Shown: one piece after another, positions 50,146 to 58,370 of the stretch
Layout of the letters: the number at the start of each line of letters is the position of its first letter
Numbering within the stretch: the stretch's first letter is position 1
Origin: Paenibacillus rhizovicinus
GTDB taxonomy: Bacteria; Bacillota; Bacilli; Paenibacillales; Paenibacillaceae
Direction of reading: 5' to 3'
Length of the DNA: 64,000 nt
Assembly: GCF_010365285.1 (NCBI RefSeq)
Contig: NZ_CP048286.1
Location: forward strand, 2,313,001 to 2,377,000
The notes under the pieces: model-generated
What the model was told of the DNA's origin: nothing
The model's input: only the letters and a program-made list of their open reading frames with translations
Database searches by the model: none
Program-made: the position numbers and the translations under genes

Positions 50146-51156
50146 TCATTGAACGACGCAGGAAGATAGCAATTTTCTCAGTTCCGTTCCATGCAGATCC
50201 AGCCAAGCGTCACGCGTCATGAATTGCTCCAGGATGTAACCGAAGGGCTGTTCGACGTCCTGGCCGGCATGATGCTGTCCGATGTAGAAATGCAGCACCG
50301 CAACGTGGTATGCCTGCGTCAACGCTTGCAATTGATCGAGCTCAAGTTCGGTAAGGCTGTGGAAAGCCGCGTACCCTTTCACGAAAGCCTCCGCCATCGC
50401 CATGGACCCGCCGCTCAGTTGAAGCACGTGGTTGAGCGAAATCGAGAACTCCATCATCCGGACGTCCAGCGATGCCAGATCGAAGTCGAGCACGCCGGAA
50501 ATACGGTTGTCCACGGCCAGAAGGTTGAAGATCAAGATGTCGTGGTGAACGAACTGCCGGGGCAGTCGGAGCAGCTGTTCCTTCTTGTTCACTAGCCCGG
50601 TCACGGCATTTCTGTAAAATGCGACAGCATCAGGCGCGATGGCAAAAGGCGGATCGTTCAGGAACCGCTCCGCCGTATCGTGGTTCGCCAACGGATGCAG
50701 CGCTGCCCAATCCAAGAAGGAAACGCCGGTGTGCCGTCGTTCGTCCACGCTGAAACTGCCGAGCATCCGCACCATTTCCCCTACGACGCGGCCGTAGGCT
50801 TCGGCTTGGTCCGCATCCGCAATCGCCGGAACCGTCCCTTCAAGGAAGGTCGTCATCGCGCCGAGCGTCCCGTCCGGCAGTTCCGCGTAATAGCCGCCTT
50901 CGCGCGTGCGGAGAAATACGGGCACGCCGACCGATAAGCTGCTTTGGTCCAAGTAGGACGTCATATCGATCTCGAGCGCCATACGCGCAGCCGATTTGGT
51001 ATGACGGTTATAGAGACGAACGACGTATCGCTGTCCGCCCACCGTCACGATGCGGGTCACATTGGTCAGGCCGAACGGAACGTCATCCATATCAACAGCC
51101 GGATGGTCAAAATAACAGCGAATGACGGCTTCTATTCGATCCCTCATCCGCTTCAC
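50146..51156 (-). CDS. Phosphotransferase family protein (APH/choline-kinase-like fold)
   Basis: 336 residues. The catalytic loop FVHHDILIFNLLAVDNRISGVLDFDLAS holds the Brenner-type Asp and Asn (HHD....N) and the DFD metal-binding motif of the APH family. The N-lobe has YVVRLYN with the likely ATP-binding residue Arg in place of Lys. Substrates in this family range from aminoglycosides to homoserine; none can be assigned here. It overlaps the peptide deformylase gene by 4 bp (ATGA). Confidence 0.82.
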   Translation of the reverse strand: MKRMRDRIEAVIRCYFDHPAVDMDDVPFGLTNVTRIVTVGGQRYVVRLYNRHTKSAARMALEIDMTSYLDQSSLSVGVPVFLRTREGGYYAELPDGTLGAMTTFLEGTVPAIADADQAEAYGRVVGEMVRMLGSFSVDERRHTGVSFLDWAALHPLANHDTAERFLNDPPFAIAPDAVAFYRNAVTGLVNKKEQLLRLPRQFVHHDILIFNLLAVDNRISGVLDFDLASLDVRMMEFSISLNHVLQLSGGSMAMAEAFVKGYAAFHSLTELELDQLQALTQAYHVAVLHFYIGQHHAGQDVEQPFGYILEQFMTRDAWLDLHGTELRKLLSSCVVQ

Positions 51157-51668
51157 CCCGACCTGCTCAGCCGCTGAGCGTCGATCACCCGAACCCGGTG
51201 CCCGGTCTCCTCATGCACCACATACGTCTCCTGCACGTGGTCGATGAAGAGAATGCCGTTCAGATGGTCGATTTCATGCTGCATGCAGATGGCGACGAAC
51301 CCCTCCGCCTCCATAACGACCGTGTCGCCGGCGCGGTTCAACGTGCTGACTTTTACTGTATGGGCCCGCTTCACTAACCCCCTGTAACCGGGATACGATA
51401 AGCAAGCTTCCGCGCCCGTCTGCTCGCCGGACGCTTCGAGAATCTCCGGATTGATGAGCTCGATCAAGCCATCGCCGCAATCCATGACGACGACCCGGCG
51501 CAGGATGCCGATCTGAGGCGCCGCAAGTCCAGCCCGCCCTTCGGCGGCATATAAGGTAGCAGCCATGTCGTCCAGCAGCTTGATGATTCTTGCATTGATT
51601 TCCTCGACCGGCCGGGCGATTTTGCGCAAAATCGGATCGCCGAACGGGAGGATGATTTTCTCCGCCAT
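51153..51668 (-). CDS. def: Peptide deformylase
   Basis: 171 residues. Motif 1 GLAAPQIG (47-54), motif 2 EACLSYPG with metal-binding Cys89, and motif 3 QHEIDHLNG with H131, E132 and H135 are intact. Motif 2 has Ala where most deformylases have Gly (EGCLS). It removes the formyl group from nascent proteins. The gene lies between a small HTH gene and the APH-like gene in one operon, not with fmt as usual, so it is likely a second copy. Confidence 0.9.
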   Translation of the reverse strand: MAEKIILPFGDPILRKIARPVEEINARIIKLLDDMAATLYAAEGRAGLAAPQIGILRRVVVMDCGDGLIELINPEILEASGEQTGAEACLSYPGYRGLVKRAHTVKVSTLNRAGDTVVMEAEGFVAICMQHEIDHLNGILFIDHVQETYVVHEETGHRVRVIDAQRLSRSG

Positions 51669-51689
51669 GCCCTCACTCCTCTCTACTCA

Positions 51690-51944
51690 CTAGTTCAACG
51701 CTCCGGCACCGCTCTCGGAAATCGGCGGCGAATGCACCCACAAGTCGTTCGGCGTGCATGCGAGCGCCGTGCATAACGCATCCATCGTCTCGGCCTTGAT
51801 CTGCTTCGGCGGCGCGTTCAACAGTGCGCTGATGGACGGCGCGGACAGCTCGTAGCCAGCCTTCTCCTTCAGCAGCCGGGCCAGCGCGGCACCGGACCAA
51901 ACCCCTCGCTCCGCCATGATTTGACGCAGCATCCATGCCAGCAT
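51690..51944 (-). CDS. Small XRE/Cro-type DNA-binding protein
   Basis: 84 residues making one Cro/C1-type HTH: GAALARLLKEKAGYELSAPSISALLN, then IKAETMDALCTALACTPNDLW. The helix pattern, with CTALACTPNDLW at the end, is that of the YozG/HTH_26 group. GAGGAG precedes ATG 51944. It heads the operon with peptide deformylase and the APH-like gene and may repress it. Confidence 0.85.
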   Translation of the reverse strand: MLAWMLRQIMAERGVWSGAALARLLKEKAGYELSAPSISALLNAPPKQIKAETMDALCTALACTPNDLWVHSPPISESGAGALN

Positions 51945-51970
51945 GATGGACCAACTCCTCGAACCCGATA

Positions 51971-52005
51971 TTAGGCAACGCTTTAATAATTTAGTTGTTA
52001 CCTAA
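51971..52005. promoter_or_regulatory. Inverted repeat, candidate operator of the XRE-led operon
   Basis: TTAGGCAAC (51971-51979) and GTTACCTAA (51997-52005) are inverted copies with one mismatch, in the divergent gap with the RidA gene. Possibly bound by the small XRE protein. TATAAT at 52064 probably serves the RidA gene. Confidence 0.5.
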
Positions 52006-52103
52006 ATGTACCACGTACATGAAAATCACACAATACGAACGTTTCGCACCTGCTCCAACCGTGTATAATGGATACTATTAGAGGTTGGATGGGAGAGATT
52101 TAG

Positions 52104-52487
52104 ATGAGCAGGAAACAAGTTTTCACAGGCTCGCCTTGGGAGCCGCTGGTCGGCTATTGCCGTGCGATCCGCGTGGGCAACCGAATCGAAGTGGCAGGCA
52201 CGACCGCGATGAAAGACGGCGAAGTCGTTGGCGTCGGCGATCCTTACGAACAAGCGAAATTCGCGTTGCAAACGATCGAGAAAGCGCTGCGGGAGCTTGG
52301 CGCGGACATGTCTCACGTCGTGCGGACGCGCATGTTCGTGACGGACATTTCCAAGTGGGAAGAGATCGGGCGTGCGCATGGGGAGTTCTTCAAGGACATT
52401 CAGCCCGTGGCGACGATGGTTGAGGTTAAAGCGCTGATTGATCCGCTGCTGCTGGTGGAGATTGAAGCGGAGGCCGTGCTGGAGTAG
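52104..52487 (+). CDS. RidA family protein
   Basis: 127 residues. The family landmarks WEPLVGYCRAIRVGNRIEVAGTTA, AKFALQTIEKALRELGA and VVRTRMFVTD are present; the Arg in VRTRM is the residue that binds substrate carboxylate in active RidA deaminases. The C-terminus VEVKALIDPLLLVEIEAEA matches the Rid4-7 type. These enzymes hydrolyse reactive enamine/imine intermediates; a role for this copy is not shown by context. Confidence 0.88.
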   Translation: MSRKQVFTGSPWEPLVGYCRAIRVGNRIEVAGTTAMKDGEVVGVGDPYEQAKFALQTIEKALRELGADMSHVVRTRMFVTDISKWEEIGRAHGEFFKDIQPVATMVEVKALIDPLLLVEIEAEAVLE

Positions 52488-52644
52488 AGGGAAAATCATG
52501 CGATAACCGGCGAGTTAATATGCAAGAATGCAAACAATTCCAAATAAACTTCTATTTTACTCCACACAAGTTTTCGGAACGTTGTCAATTCCTTGAATAA
52601 TGCTCGTAATGAATCAGAATAAACCGTAGGAAATGAAACTAACA

Positions 52645-52684
52645 AAAAACAGGTCAATTATGGAACAACTGACCATAATTGACC
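52645..52684. terminator. Terminator between RidA and Imm26-like genes
   Basis: GGTCAATTATGG (52652-52663) and CCATAATTGACC (52673-52684) form a perfect 12-bp stem with a 9-base loop; TTTTTT follows on the minus strand. The surrounding sequence is AT-rich. Confidence 0.85.
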
Positions 52685-52701
52685 GTCTTAATCTATAAGC
52701 T

Positions 52702-53157
52702 TTATTTACTATTGATAATTTTAGCTAGATCTTCTGGTAGTGCAAATTCATTAGTAATTCCATAAGGATTATAGTTCTTGATTTCTTCCATTGAAATCGC
52801 AATCCCAGTAAACTCCCCTTTCCCATTTTCATCTCCTTTAAGTAAAATATATCCAAGGCTATTATCTTTTGTCCAAAAGTAGATATCTTCGTATTGTATA
52901 ACGGGTTCATTTCCAACAATGGTCCACTCCCCTGTTTTTATCACAGCGTCATAGCACCACATCGTTAGTATGGGTTTCTGTGAAAACATCTTTTCTTTAT
53001 TAAAACCTGATGATTCCATAATAATATCCGATCCGTATACTTCGATGAGAGCAGTTGCTTTATATTGTCTTAGAATCCTCGCAGGTAACCACCCTTCCAT
53101 GTCACATACAGGAACTAAAATAATGTCTCCAATGTGATATTTGATTCGTTTAGCCAT
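52702..53157 (-). CDS. Imm26-like immunity protein
   Basis: 151 residues. The start KRIKYHIGDIILVPVCDMEGWLPARILRQY and the block FTGIAISMEEIKNYN resemble the immunity protein 26 family, which protects against Rhs/polymorphic toxins. The gene is AT-rich compared with its surroundings and uses AT-rich codons, which suggests transfer. GGGAGG precedes ATG 53157. It overlaps an Rhs-toxin remnant, as immunity genes do. Confidence 0.72.
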   Translation of the reverse strand: MAKRIKYHIGDIILVPVCDMEGWLPARILRQYKATALIEVYGSDIIMESSGFNKEKMFSQKPILTMWCYDAVIKTGEWTIVGNEPVIQYEDIYFWTKDNSLGYILLKGDENGKGEFTGIAISMEEIKNYNPYGITNEFALPEDLAKIINSK

Positions 53158-53420
53158 GGTTTAACCTCCCACGATAAAATACTCCCTAAAAATTTAGCAA
53201 CCTGCTTAGCATATATTGCTGCTTTTTCTGCACCTTTCGCAGTCGATGAACTTATTGGTCTGATTTTGTTTAATAATGTCTTGTACTCTTCTATAAGCAC
53301 CGTCACATCTGCATGACCGTTCCCACTGCTTAACATATTACCATTATTATCATACCGGAATTTCGTCTTCAGCAGTTCACCTAACGAATTGATTTGTTTG
53401 GTCGCTGTCAGTTGGTTCCT
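53115..53420 (-). pseudogene. C-terminal remnant of an Rhs/YD-repeat toxin
   Basis: An open frame without a proper start encodes NQLTATKQINSLGELLKTKF, then RYDNNGNMLSSG, a YD-repeat block of Rhs proteins, followed by a short helical region (EKAAIYAKQVAKFLGSILSW) and a stop at 53115. A stop codon (53421-53423) closes the frame upstream. The long Rhs core is absent. The end overlaps the immunity gene by 43 bp. Confidence 0.7.
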
Positions 53421-53431
53421 TTATCCATCAT

Positions 53432-53463
53432 AAAAAAGCTCACCCCATCCAGGGTAAGCTTTT
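53432..53463 (-). terminator. Terminator of the sugar-oxidoreductase operon
   Basis: AAAAGCTCACCC and GGGTAAGCTTTT pair with one mismatch; TTTT follows on the minus strand. Confidence 0.8.
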
Positions 53464-53486
53464 AACCTTTACTAACTCCCTACATC

Positions 53487-54482
53487 CTACTCCACTACCG
53501 GCAGCTCGAGCCACTCGTACGGCCTTGACGCCGCCTTGCGCCCGTACTCCAAAATCGTCATGATCGCAATCGTCTCGGCCGGATCCACCGGGGACTCGCC
53601 GGTTTCGAAGAACTCCACCAGCTGCCGAATGAACGCTTGAAAATAATCCGTTCCCGGCTTCAATAGCCGGGCTTTCCCCGACTCGTCCTGTACCGTCAGG
53701 CTGAACGGGCAATCCCAGCCGAAATGGCGGATTTCCGCCTGCCTGCCGTCCGCGTACGCGATGAGCAGCGCGGGAGATGCCGCGTTGCCGATGTACATGA
53801 CGCGCCGAGCATCGCAGCCCATCAGCATGACGATCGGCTCGACTTGATGGATCGCGTAGCTCTCGTACGTGCCCGGCCCGACGCTGCCGATGACCGCGAT
53901 TCCCGGCTTTTCAGCCCCGGGTTCGTACCCTGCTCCGTCCTCGGCTCCGCTCCCTGCTCCAGCCCTCTCCTCGGCTCCGGCTTCTCCCCCTGCTCCAGCC
54001 GCTTCTGCATACTCCGCTGCGAAACGAAGCGCGGAAGCCGACCAGAGCGGCGTCCCGTTCTTGCGAGCCGTCTCGAACAGCGCAAGCGCCGTACGCCGGT
54101 CGGGCGCGAACGTCTTGTCCACGTACGTCGGTTTGCCCGAACGCAGCGGCAGCTCGCACAGCTCTTCGTGAAACTCCGGATGATCGGGCGACAGCACGAC
54201 CAGATAGTCGCTCTTGGCCACGACCTCCTCGACGGAAGCGAGCAGCTCGATGCCTTTCTTCCCGCACCACGCCGCATTCGTCAGCCCGCCCGGCTTATCC
54301 ACTTTGCCATAAGCATAAGCAACCCGCATTCCGCCGTTCGATGCCTGCTCGATCCACGCCGGGTAGTGCTCGGCATGCCATTCATCCAGGAAATAATCGA
54401 TAAACCCGATAGTTTTCATGTTCATCTTCTCGCTCATCTTCTCGTTCATCTGCTCGTTCATGTTCTCATTCATGCTCATCAT
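53487..54482 (-). CDS. Gfo/Idh/MocA-like oxidoreductase with low-complexity insert
   Basis: 331 residues. TIGFIDYFLDEWHAEHYPAW near the start, KSDYLVVLSPDHPEFHEELCELPLRSGKPTYVDKTFA and the later beta domain suggest a degenerate Gfo/Idh fold; GxGxxG is not present. The first 24 residues are a repeat of MNE/MSE units caused by DNA repeats, so the start is uncertain (ATG 54482 or one of several later ATGs down to the one at MNMKT). Residues 165-195 are a Gly/Ala/Glu-rich insert with no family match. It is the last gene of the operon. Confidence 0.72.
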   Translation of the reverse strand: MMSMNENMNEQMNEKMSEKMNMKTIGFIDYFLDEWHAEHYPAWIEQASNGGMRVAYAYGKVDKPGGLTNAAWCGKKGIELLASVEEVVAKSDYLVVLSPDHPEFHEELCELPLRSGKPTYVDKTFAPDRRTALALFETARKNGTPLWSASALRFAAEYAEAAGAGGEAGAEERAGAGSGAEDGAGYEPGAEKPGIAVIGSVGPGTYESYAIHQVEPIVMLMGCDARRVMYIGNAASPALLIAYADGRQAEIRHFGWDCPFSLTVQDESGKARLLKPGTDYFQAFIRQLVEFFETGESPVDPAETIAIMTILEYGRKAASRPYEWLELPVVE

Positions 54483-54498
54483 CGCCCCCGATCCGCCG

Positions 54499-55569
54499 TT
54501 AGAAACGGATCTCCTCCCCTGCCTCGGCAGATTCGTAAATGCCGCAAAGCATCTTCATCATCTCGACACCGTCCTCGACCGGGCTTAACGTCTGCTTCGT
54601 GCCGTTGCACACTTCGATGAAATAATTGATTTCATCCTGAAACCCGGCCGCGAAATCGAACGAGAGGTTGTTGATCTGCGGCGTCGCATTCATGATCGTA
54701 TTGTACTTCTCCGTGATAAAAGTCAGCGACGGCTCCAGCTCTACGCCGCCTTTCTCCCCGTACAGCTTCACCGTCAGCTCGTCTTCCTTCGCATGAAGCG
54801 TGAAGCTGACGTCGACATAGAGCGAGGCGCCGTTCTCGAAGCGAATGAGCGCGTTCGCCATGTCCTCCACCGTATTCTTGTCGGCGTCGTAGTCGGACGA
54901 CTTATAGTAGGCGAGATTTTGCACGTTGGCGCGGTTGCCGAGTTTCTTATACGTATTGCCGCTGATCGACTTCACTTTGGGCCTGCCCATGAGATACCAG
55001 CATAGGTCGATGACGTGAACGCCGACGTCGATCAGCGGACCGCCGCCGGAGCGCTCGTGATCGGAGAACCAGCCGCCGGGGTTGCCGAGCTTCCGGATGC
55101 AGGACGCCTTGGCATAATAGATCTCGCCGAGATCGCCTTGATCCGCCATCTCCTTGACGATTCGCGTATTGGCGCTGTACCGACGGACGAAGCCGACTTG
55201 CAAGGTCTTCTCGCTTTGCCTTACGGCCTGCTCCACTTGAAGCGCTTCTTCGACCGTCCGGCACAGCGGCTTCTCGCACAGCACATGCTTGCCCGCGTTT
55301 AAAGCCGCAATGCTGATGGCCGCATGGCTGTTGTTCCAGGTGCAGATGCTGATCGCATCGATCTCAGGGTTCGCGAGCAGTTCGAGATAGTCCGTGTACA
55401 CATGCGGAATCGCATATTTGTCGGCCTTGGCCTGCGCCCGCTGCTCGTTTAAATCGCATATGGCATAGAGCTTCGCGTTCGGGTTCTTGTCGTAGGATTT
55501 CAAATGCATTTCCGAGATGGAGCCTGCTCCGATAACGCCAATACGAATCGTGTTTGTCATAGTAGACAC
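54499..55569 (-). CDS. Gfo/Idh/MocA family NAD(P)-dependent oxidoreductase
   Basis: 356 residues. Rossmann motif GVIGAGSIS (residues 11-19), then ISICTWNNSHAAISIAALNAGKHVLCEKPL with the catalytic-site Lys of EKP, and GGPLIDVGVHVIDLCWYLMG with D and H in the second domain. It probably oxidises or epimerises a sugar, inositol or uronate. It lies 16 bp before the second oxidoreductase gene, in the importer operon. Confidence 0.92.
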   Translation of the reverse strand: MSTMTNTIRIGVIGAGSISEMHLKSYDKNPNAKLYAICDLNEQRAQAKADKYAIPHVYTDYLELLANPEIDAISICTWNNSHAAISIAALNAGKHVLCEKPLCRTVEEALQVEQAVRQSEKTLQVGFVRRYSANTRIVKEMADQGDLGEIYYAKASCIRKLGNPGGWFSDHERSGGGPLIDVGVHVIDLCWYLMGRPKVKSISGNTYKKLGNRANVQNLAYYKSSDYDADKNTVEDMANALIRFENGASLYVDVSFTLHAKEDELTVKLYGEKGGVELEPSLTFITEKYNTIMNATPQINNLSFDFAAGFQDEINYFIEVCNGTKQTLSPVEDGVEMMKMLCGIYESAEAGEEIRF

Positions 55570-55597
55570 TCCCTGATTATTAAGTTAGTCGTGTAGA

Positions 55598-57181
55598 TCA
55601 GACCGGGCGCGACTCCGGCCATGCGAGATCGATGCCTTCTTGGACAAGCAGCTTCTGGAAGGCGGCGAGCTGCTCCTGGCGGTTGCGGACATCCCGCGGC
55701 TTGATGCCGTGCTGCAAGCAGTAGCTGGCCAGGTAGCCGGCCGCCTCTCCGATGTTCCATTCCACCGGATGAAGACGATAACAGCCGTTCGTGATATGAG
55801 TGACGCCGATGTTCTTGCCTGCGGGCAATAGATTGTTGACGCGGACAGGGATCAGGCTGCCGAGCGGGATCTGGAACGGCAGGCTGGAAATATCGATATA
55901 ATGGCGCAGCCCCGTGCTCGGGTGTAAATCGATCCGGTAACAGCCGATACCGACGGAATCGAGGAAGGTCTCGGCTTCTTCCGTGCCGCGGCATTCCGTG
56001 CTCAGATGCTGCTCCAGCACCGTGAATTCCGCTTTGATCCGGCGCGATTCGCGAATGTACGGCGCCATGGCAAGCCCGTCCGCGGTGCCGACGACGTCCT
56101 TGCGCAGACGCAGGCCGGGATAGCCCAGCTTGCCGTCCGCGCGCGGAGCCTCCGTCTGCATCCAATACAAGAGGGACAAGCTCAGCTGCTTTGCCCCTTC
56201 CAAGTGGCGCGCCTTCTCTTCCTCGCTCACGTCGATGACCGAGCCGAGCCAATAATCGTTCTGCTGCCAGTTCACGACGGAGATATCGCTGCGATACGTC
56301 CCCGGGGCAAAATTGCTCTTGTCGACGATTCGCCGATACCCCATCAGCGACATCCAATCCTTGTCGGGAAACAGATCGAATCGAATCGGCTCCAGCGTCG
56401 CAGGCTTGACGCCCGTCCAGCTCAGCAGGCGATCCGGCCAGAAATCCGCTTTGTAATCCCGCCAGAATTCATATTGCCCGGGCTTGTCGATCGTATGATT
56501 TTCTCCTTCGAGGTAGTCCATGGCGAAGCAGTACGTGAACGCCTGCATATCCATCGGCTGCGGATCGCCTTCGAGCGCATGAGGCTCTCCGGTCTGCCGC
56601 TGCGACTCCGCGCCGGTTACGTACTCGACGCCCGCGAGCGGCAGGACGTCGCCGCATTCGGTCGCATCGAGGAAGTACGGGGCCACCAGCTCCACCTGCT
56701 CCATCCGCTCCGATTGGTCCAATCCCCGCACGGTGACCGATACGACGTTATCCCCTTCGGTGCGGGCCGACTCCGCAGCATACCGGGTCAGAATCGTCAG
56801 CCGGCCGCTGTGAATATAGGGAGCCATCATATGCTGCAGCACGGCGAGCGCGGTTCGCGGCTCGTGGCAAATCCGGCTGACCCAGCCGTTGCCCGGATTC
56901 AGCATCACGTTCGCCCTTGCTTCGGTCGTCAGCGGAAAATAGTCCCGGTAGTACTGCCGCACGCCGTCGCGAAACCGGCGATAGCTCCTCGTGCAGCCGA
57001 ACTGTTCGATCCAGGGATGTTCGTCGGGAGGCACGGCTTGACTGGTCAGCTGGCCGCCGATCCATGGCGTTTCTTCGGTCATGATCACGGTGACGCCCAT
57101 TCGGGCAGCCGCCAGCGCCGCCGCGCAGCCGCCGGTCCCGCCGCCGATAATGACCAGATCGGCATGCATCTCCTTGCTCAT
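55598..57181 (-). CDS. FAD-dependent oxidoreductase
   Basis: 527 residues. FAD-binding GGGTGG (13-18) in LVIIGGGTGGCAAALAAARMG, EETPWIGGQLTSQAVPPDEHPWIEQFGC and DATECGDVLPLAG are hallmarks of the FAD_oxidored (pfam12831) group. The C-terminus GKNIGVTHITNGCYRLHPVEWNIGEAAGYLA binds the cofactor as well. Members are mostly uncharacterised; they often sit in carbohydrate operons. AGGAGG-type site is present before ATG 57181. Confidence 0.85.
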   Translation of the reverse strand: MSKEMHADLVIIGGGTGGCAAALAAARMGVTVIMTEETPWIGGQLTSQAVPPDEHPWIEQFGCTRSYRRFRDGVRQYYRDYFPLTTEARANVMLNPGNGWVSRICHEPRTALAVLQHMMAPYIHSGRLTILTRYAAESARTEGDNVVSVTVRGLDQSERMEQVELVAPYFLDATECGDVLPLAGVEYVTGAESQRQTGEPHALEGDPQPMDMQAFTYCFAMDYLEGENHTIDKPGQYEFWRDYKADFWPDRLLSWTGVKPATLEPIRFDLFPDKDWMSLMGYRRIVDKSNFAPGTYRSDISVVNWQQNDYWLGSVIDVSEEEKARHLEGAKQLSLSLLYWMQTEAPRADGKLGYPGLRLRKDVVGTADGLAMAPYIRESRRIKAEFTVLEQHLSTECRGTEEAETFLDSVGIGCYRIDLHPSTGLRHYIDISSLPFQIPLGSLIPVRVNNLLPAGKNIGVTHITNGCYRLHPVEWNIGEAAGYLASYCLQHGIKPRDVRNRQEQLAAFQKLLVQEGIDLAWPESRPV

Positions 57182-57203
57182 CGGGTAAGCCTCCTCGGTT
57201 CCA

Positions 57204-58283
57204 TTATTTTTCCTGGTTCGTGAAGTAGATGACTTGCGGCCCCGCCGCGCCGCCGGTCAGGCTCATTTCGGATTTATACGTGCCGCCGTTCGGATTCAGC
57301 TTGAAGTTCGTGATGTTCCACGCGTTCTCATAAGTCGTATAACCGGATTGGAAAATCGTCTTGTTCCACTTGACCACGTAATGACCGTAGCCGCCCGACG
57401 GATTCAAGAACAGGCCGACCTGTCTCGGATGGTGGAAGCTATTGACGATTTCGGTGTTCAAGCGATACATAACGCCGTAGTTGCCGTTGTTGATGACGGG
57501 CTTGTTGCCGTCGACCGCATCCCAGCCGTCCTCGTATTCGCCGGGCATGGCGTCGCTCCATTGTCCGTAAGCGGCGGAATCGATGCGCAGGTAGGCGTTG
57601 CCGAGCGCCGTATCGTACTGAACCGTGCCGGTCCGGTCAAAGTGGGGGAACGTGCCCCGCGTATGCGAGTCTTCCGGCAGCACCTCGACCTGTTCCGGAT
57701 GCTCCGGCTTCGCGTCATAGCTGAGCACGGTCGCCGTTACTTGGGCCGGGGCGTTCTTCTTGCCCGACACGGCCTCGAACTGCACGATGCCGCTGTTCGT
57801 AATGTTGTTGTCCGTCGGCGCATCGAAGTAATAGCTCTCGCCCGGGGCGAGCTTCGCCGCCAGCGTCCGCTTGTTCTCGGAAGCGATGAAGTCGGCGAGC
57901 GCGGATTGGCCGGCGACGTCGACATAGATGTTCGTTCCAAGGCCGTTGCCTTCGAGATACAACGAAACCGTATCCGCCGACGTGTTCGTGATCGCGACGC
58001 CCACCGTCAGCGTTTGCGGCGCCTCGTTCTGATGATGCCAGAACACGCGGAACTCGCCTTCGGCCGTATCCCGGTAGAATGCGCCCGTGCCGGAGAACGT
58101 TTCAGGCGAATCGCTTAGCAGCAGCTTGCCGCCTACGCCCGTCAGCTGCGGCTTCTCGAGATGAACGGCCGGCTGCAGGGAAGCGACCGGGACCGTCGCC
58201 GGTGCCGTGTCTGCCGCGAATGCGGTACTCGTGCCAAACAACCCGAAAGCGACTGCCAGTGCGATTTTACGTTTACGTATCAC
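57204..58283 (-). CDS. Secreted protein of unknown function
   Basis: 359 residues. A Sec signal peptide (basic start, LAVAFGLFGTSTAFA-AD) precedes two beta-rich domains with many Asn, Thr and Tyr. Blocks such as EGEFRVFWHHQNEAPQTLTVGVAITNTSAD and GVMYRLNTEIVNSFHHPRQVGLFLNPSGGYGHYVV look like a carbohydrate-binding or copper-oxidase-like beta sandwich (landmarks only). GTG 58283 lies 8 bases after AGGAG; GTG 58292 touches that site. It sits between the permease and enzyme genes, so it may capture or cut the transported substrate. I do not recognise the family. Confidence 0.75.
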   Translation of the reverse strand: MIRKRKIALAVAFGLFGTSTAFAADTAPATVPVASLQPAVHLEKPQLTGVGGKLLLSDSPETFSGTGAFYRDTAEGEFRVFWHHQNEAPQTLTVGVAITNTSADTVSLYLEGNGLGTNIYVDVAGQSALADFIASENKRTLAAKLAPGESYYFDAPTDNNITNSGIVQFEAVSGKKNAPAQVTATVLSYDAKPEHPEQVEVLPEDSHTRGTFPHFDRTGTVQYDTALGNAYLRIDSAAYGQWSDAMPGEYEDGWDAVDGNKPVINNGNYGVMYRLNTEIVNSFHHPRQVGLFLNPSGGYGHYVVKWNKTIFQSGYTTYENAWNITNFKLNPNGGTYKSEMSLTGGAAGPQVIYFTNQEK

Positions 58284-58370
58284 AATATCCACTCCTCATA
58301 TATTCAATGTGGGGATGCCGGGCCGTATGCATACCAGCGCTTTCACGGCTGCAATCATGCAGCCGTTCCA

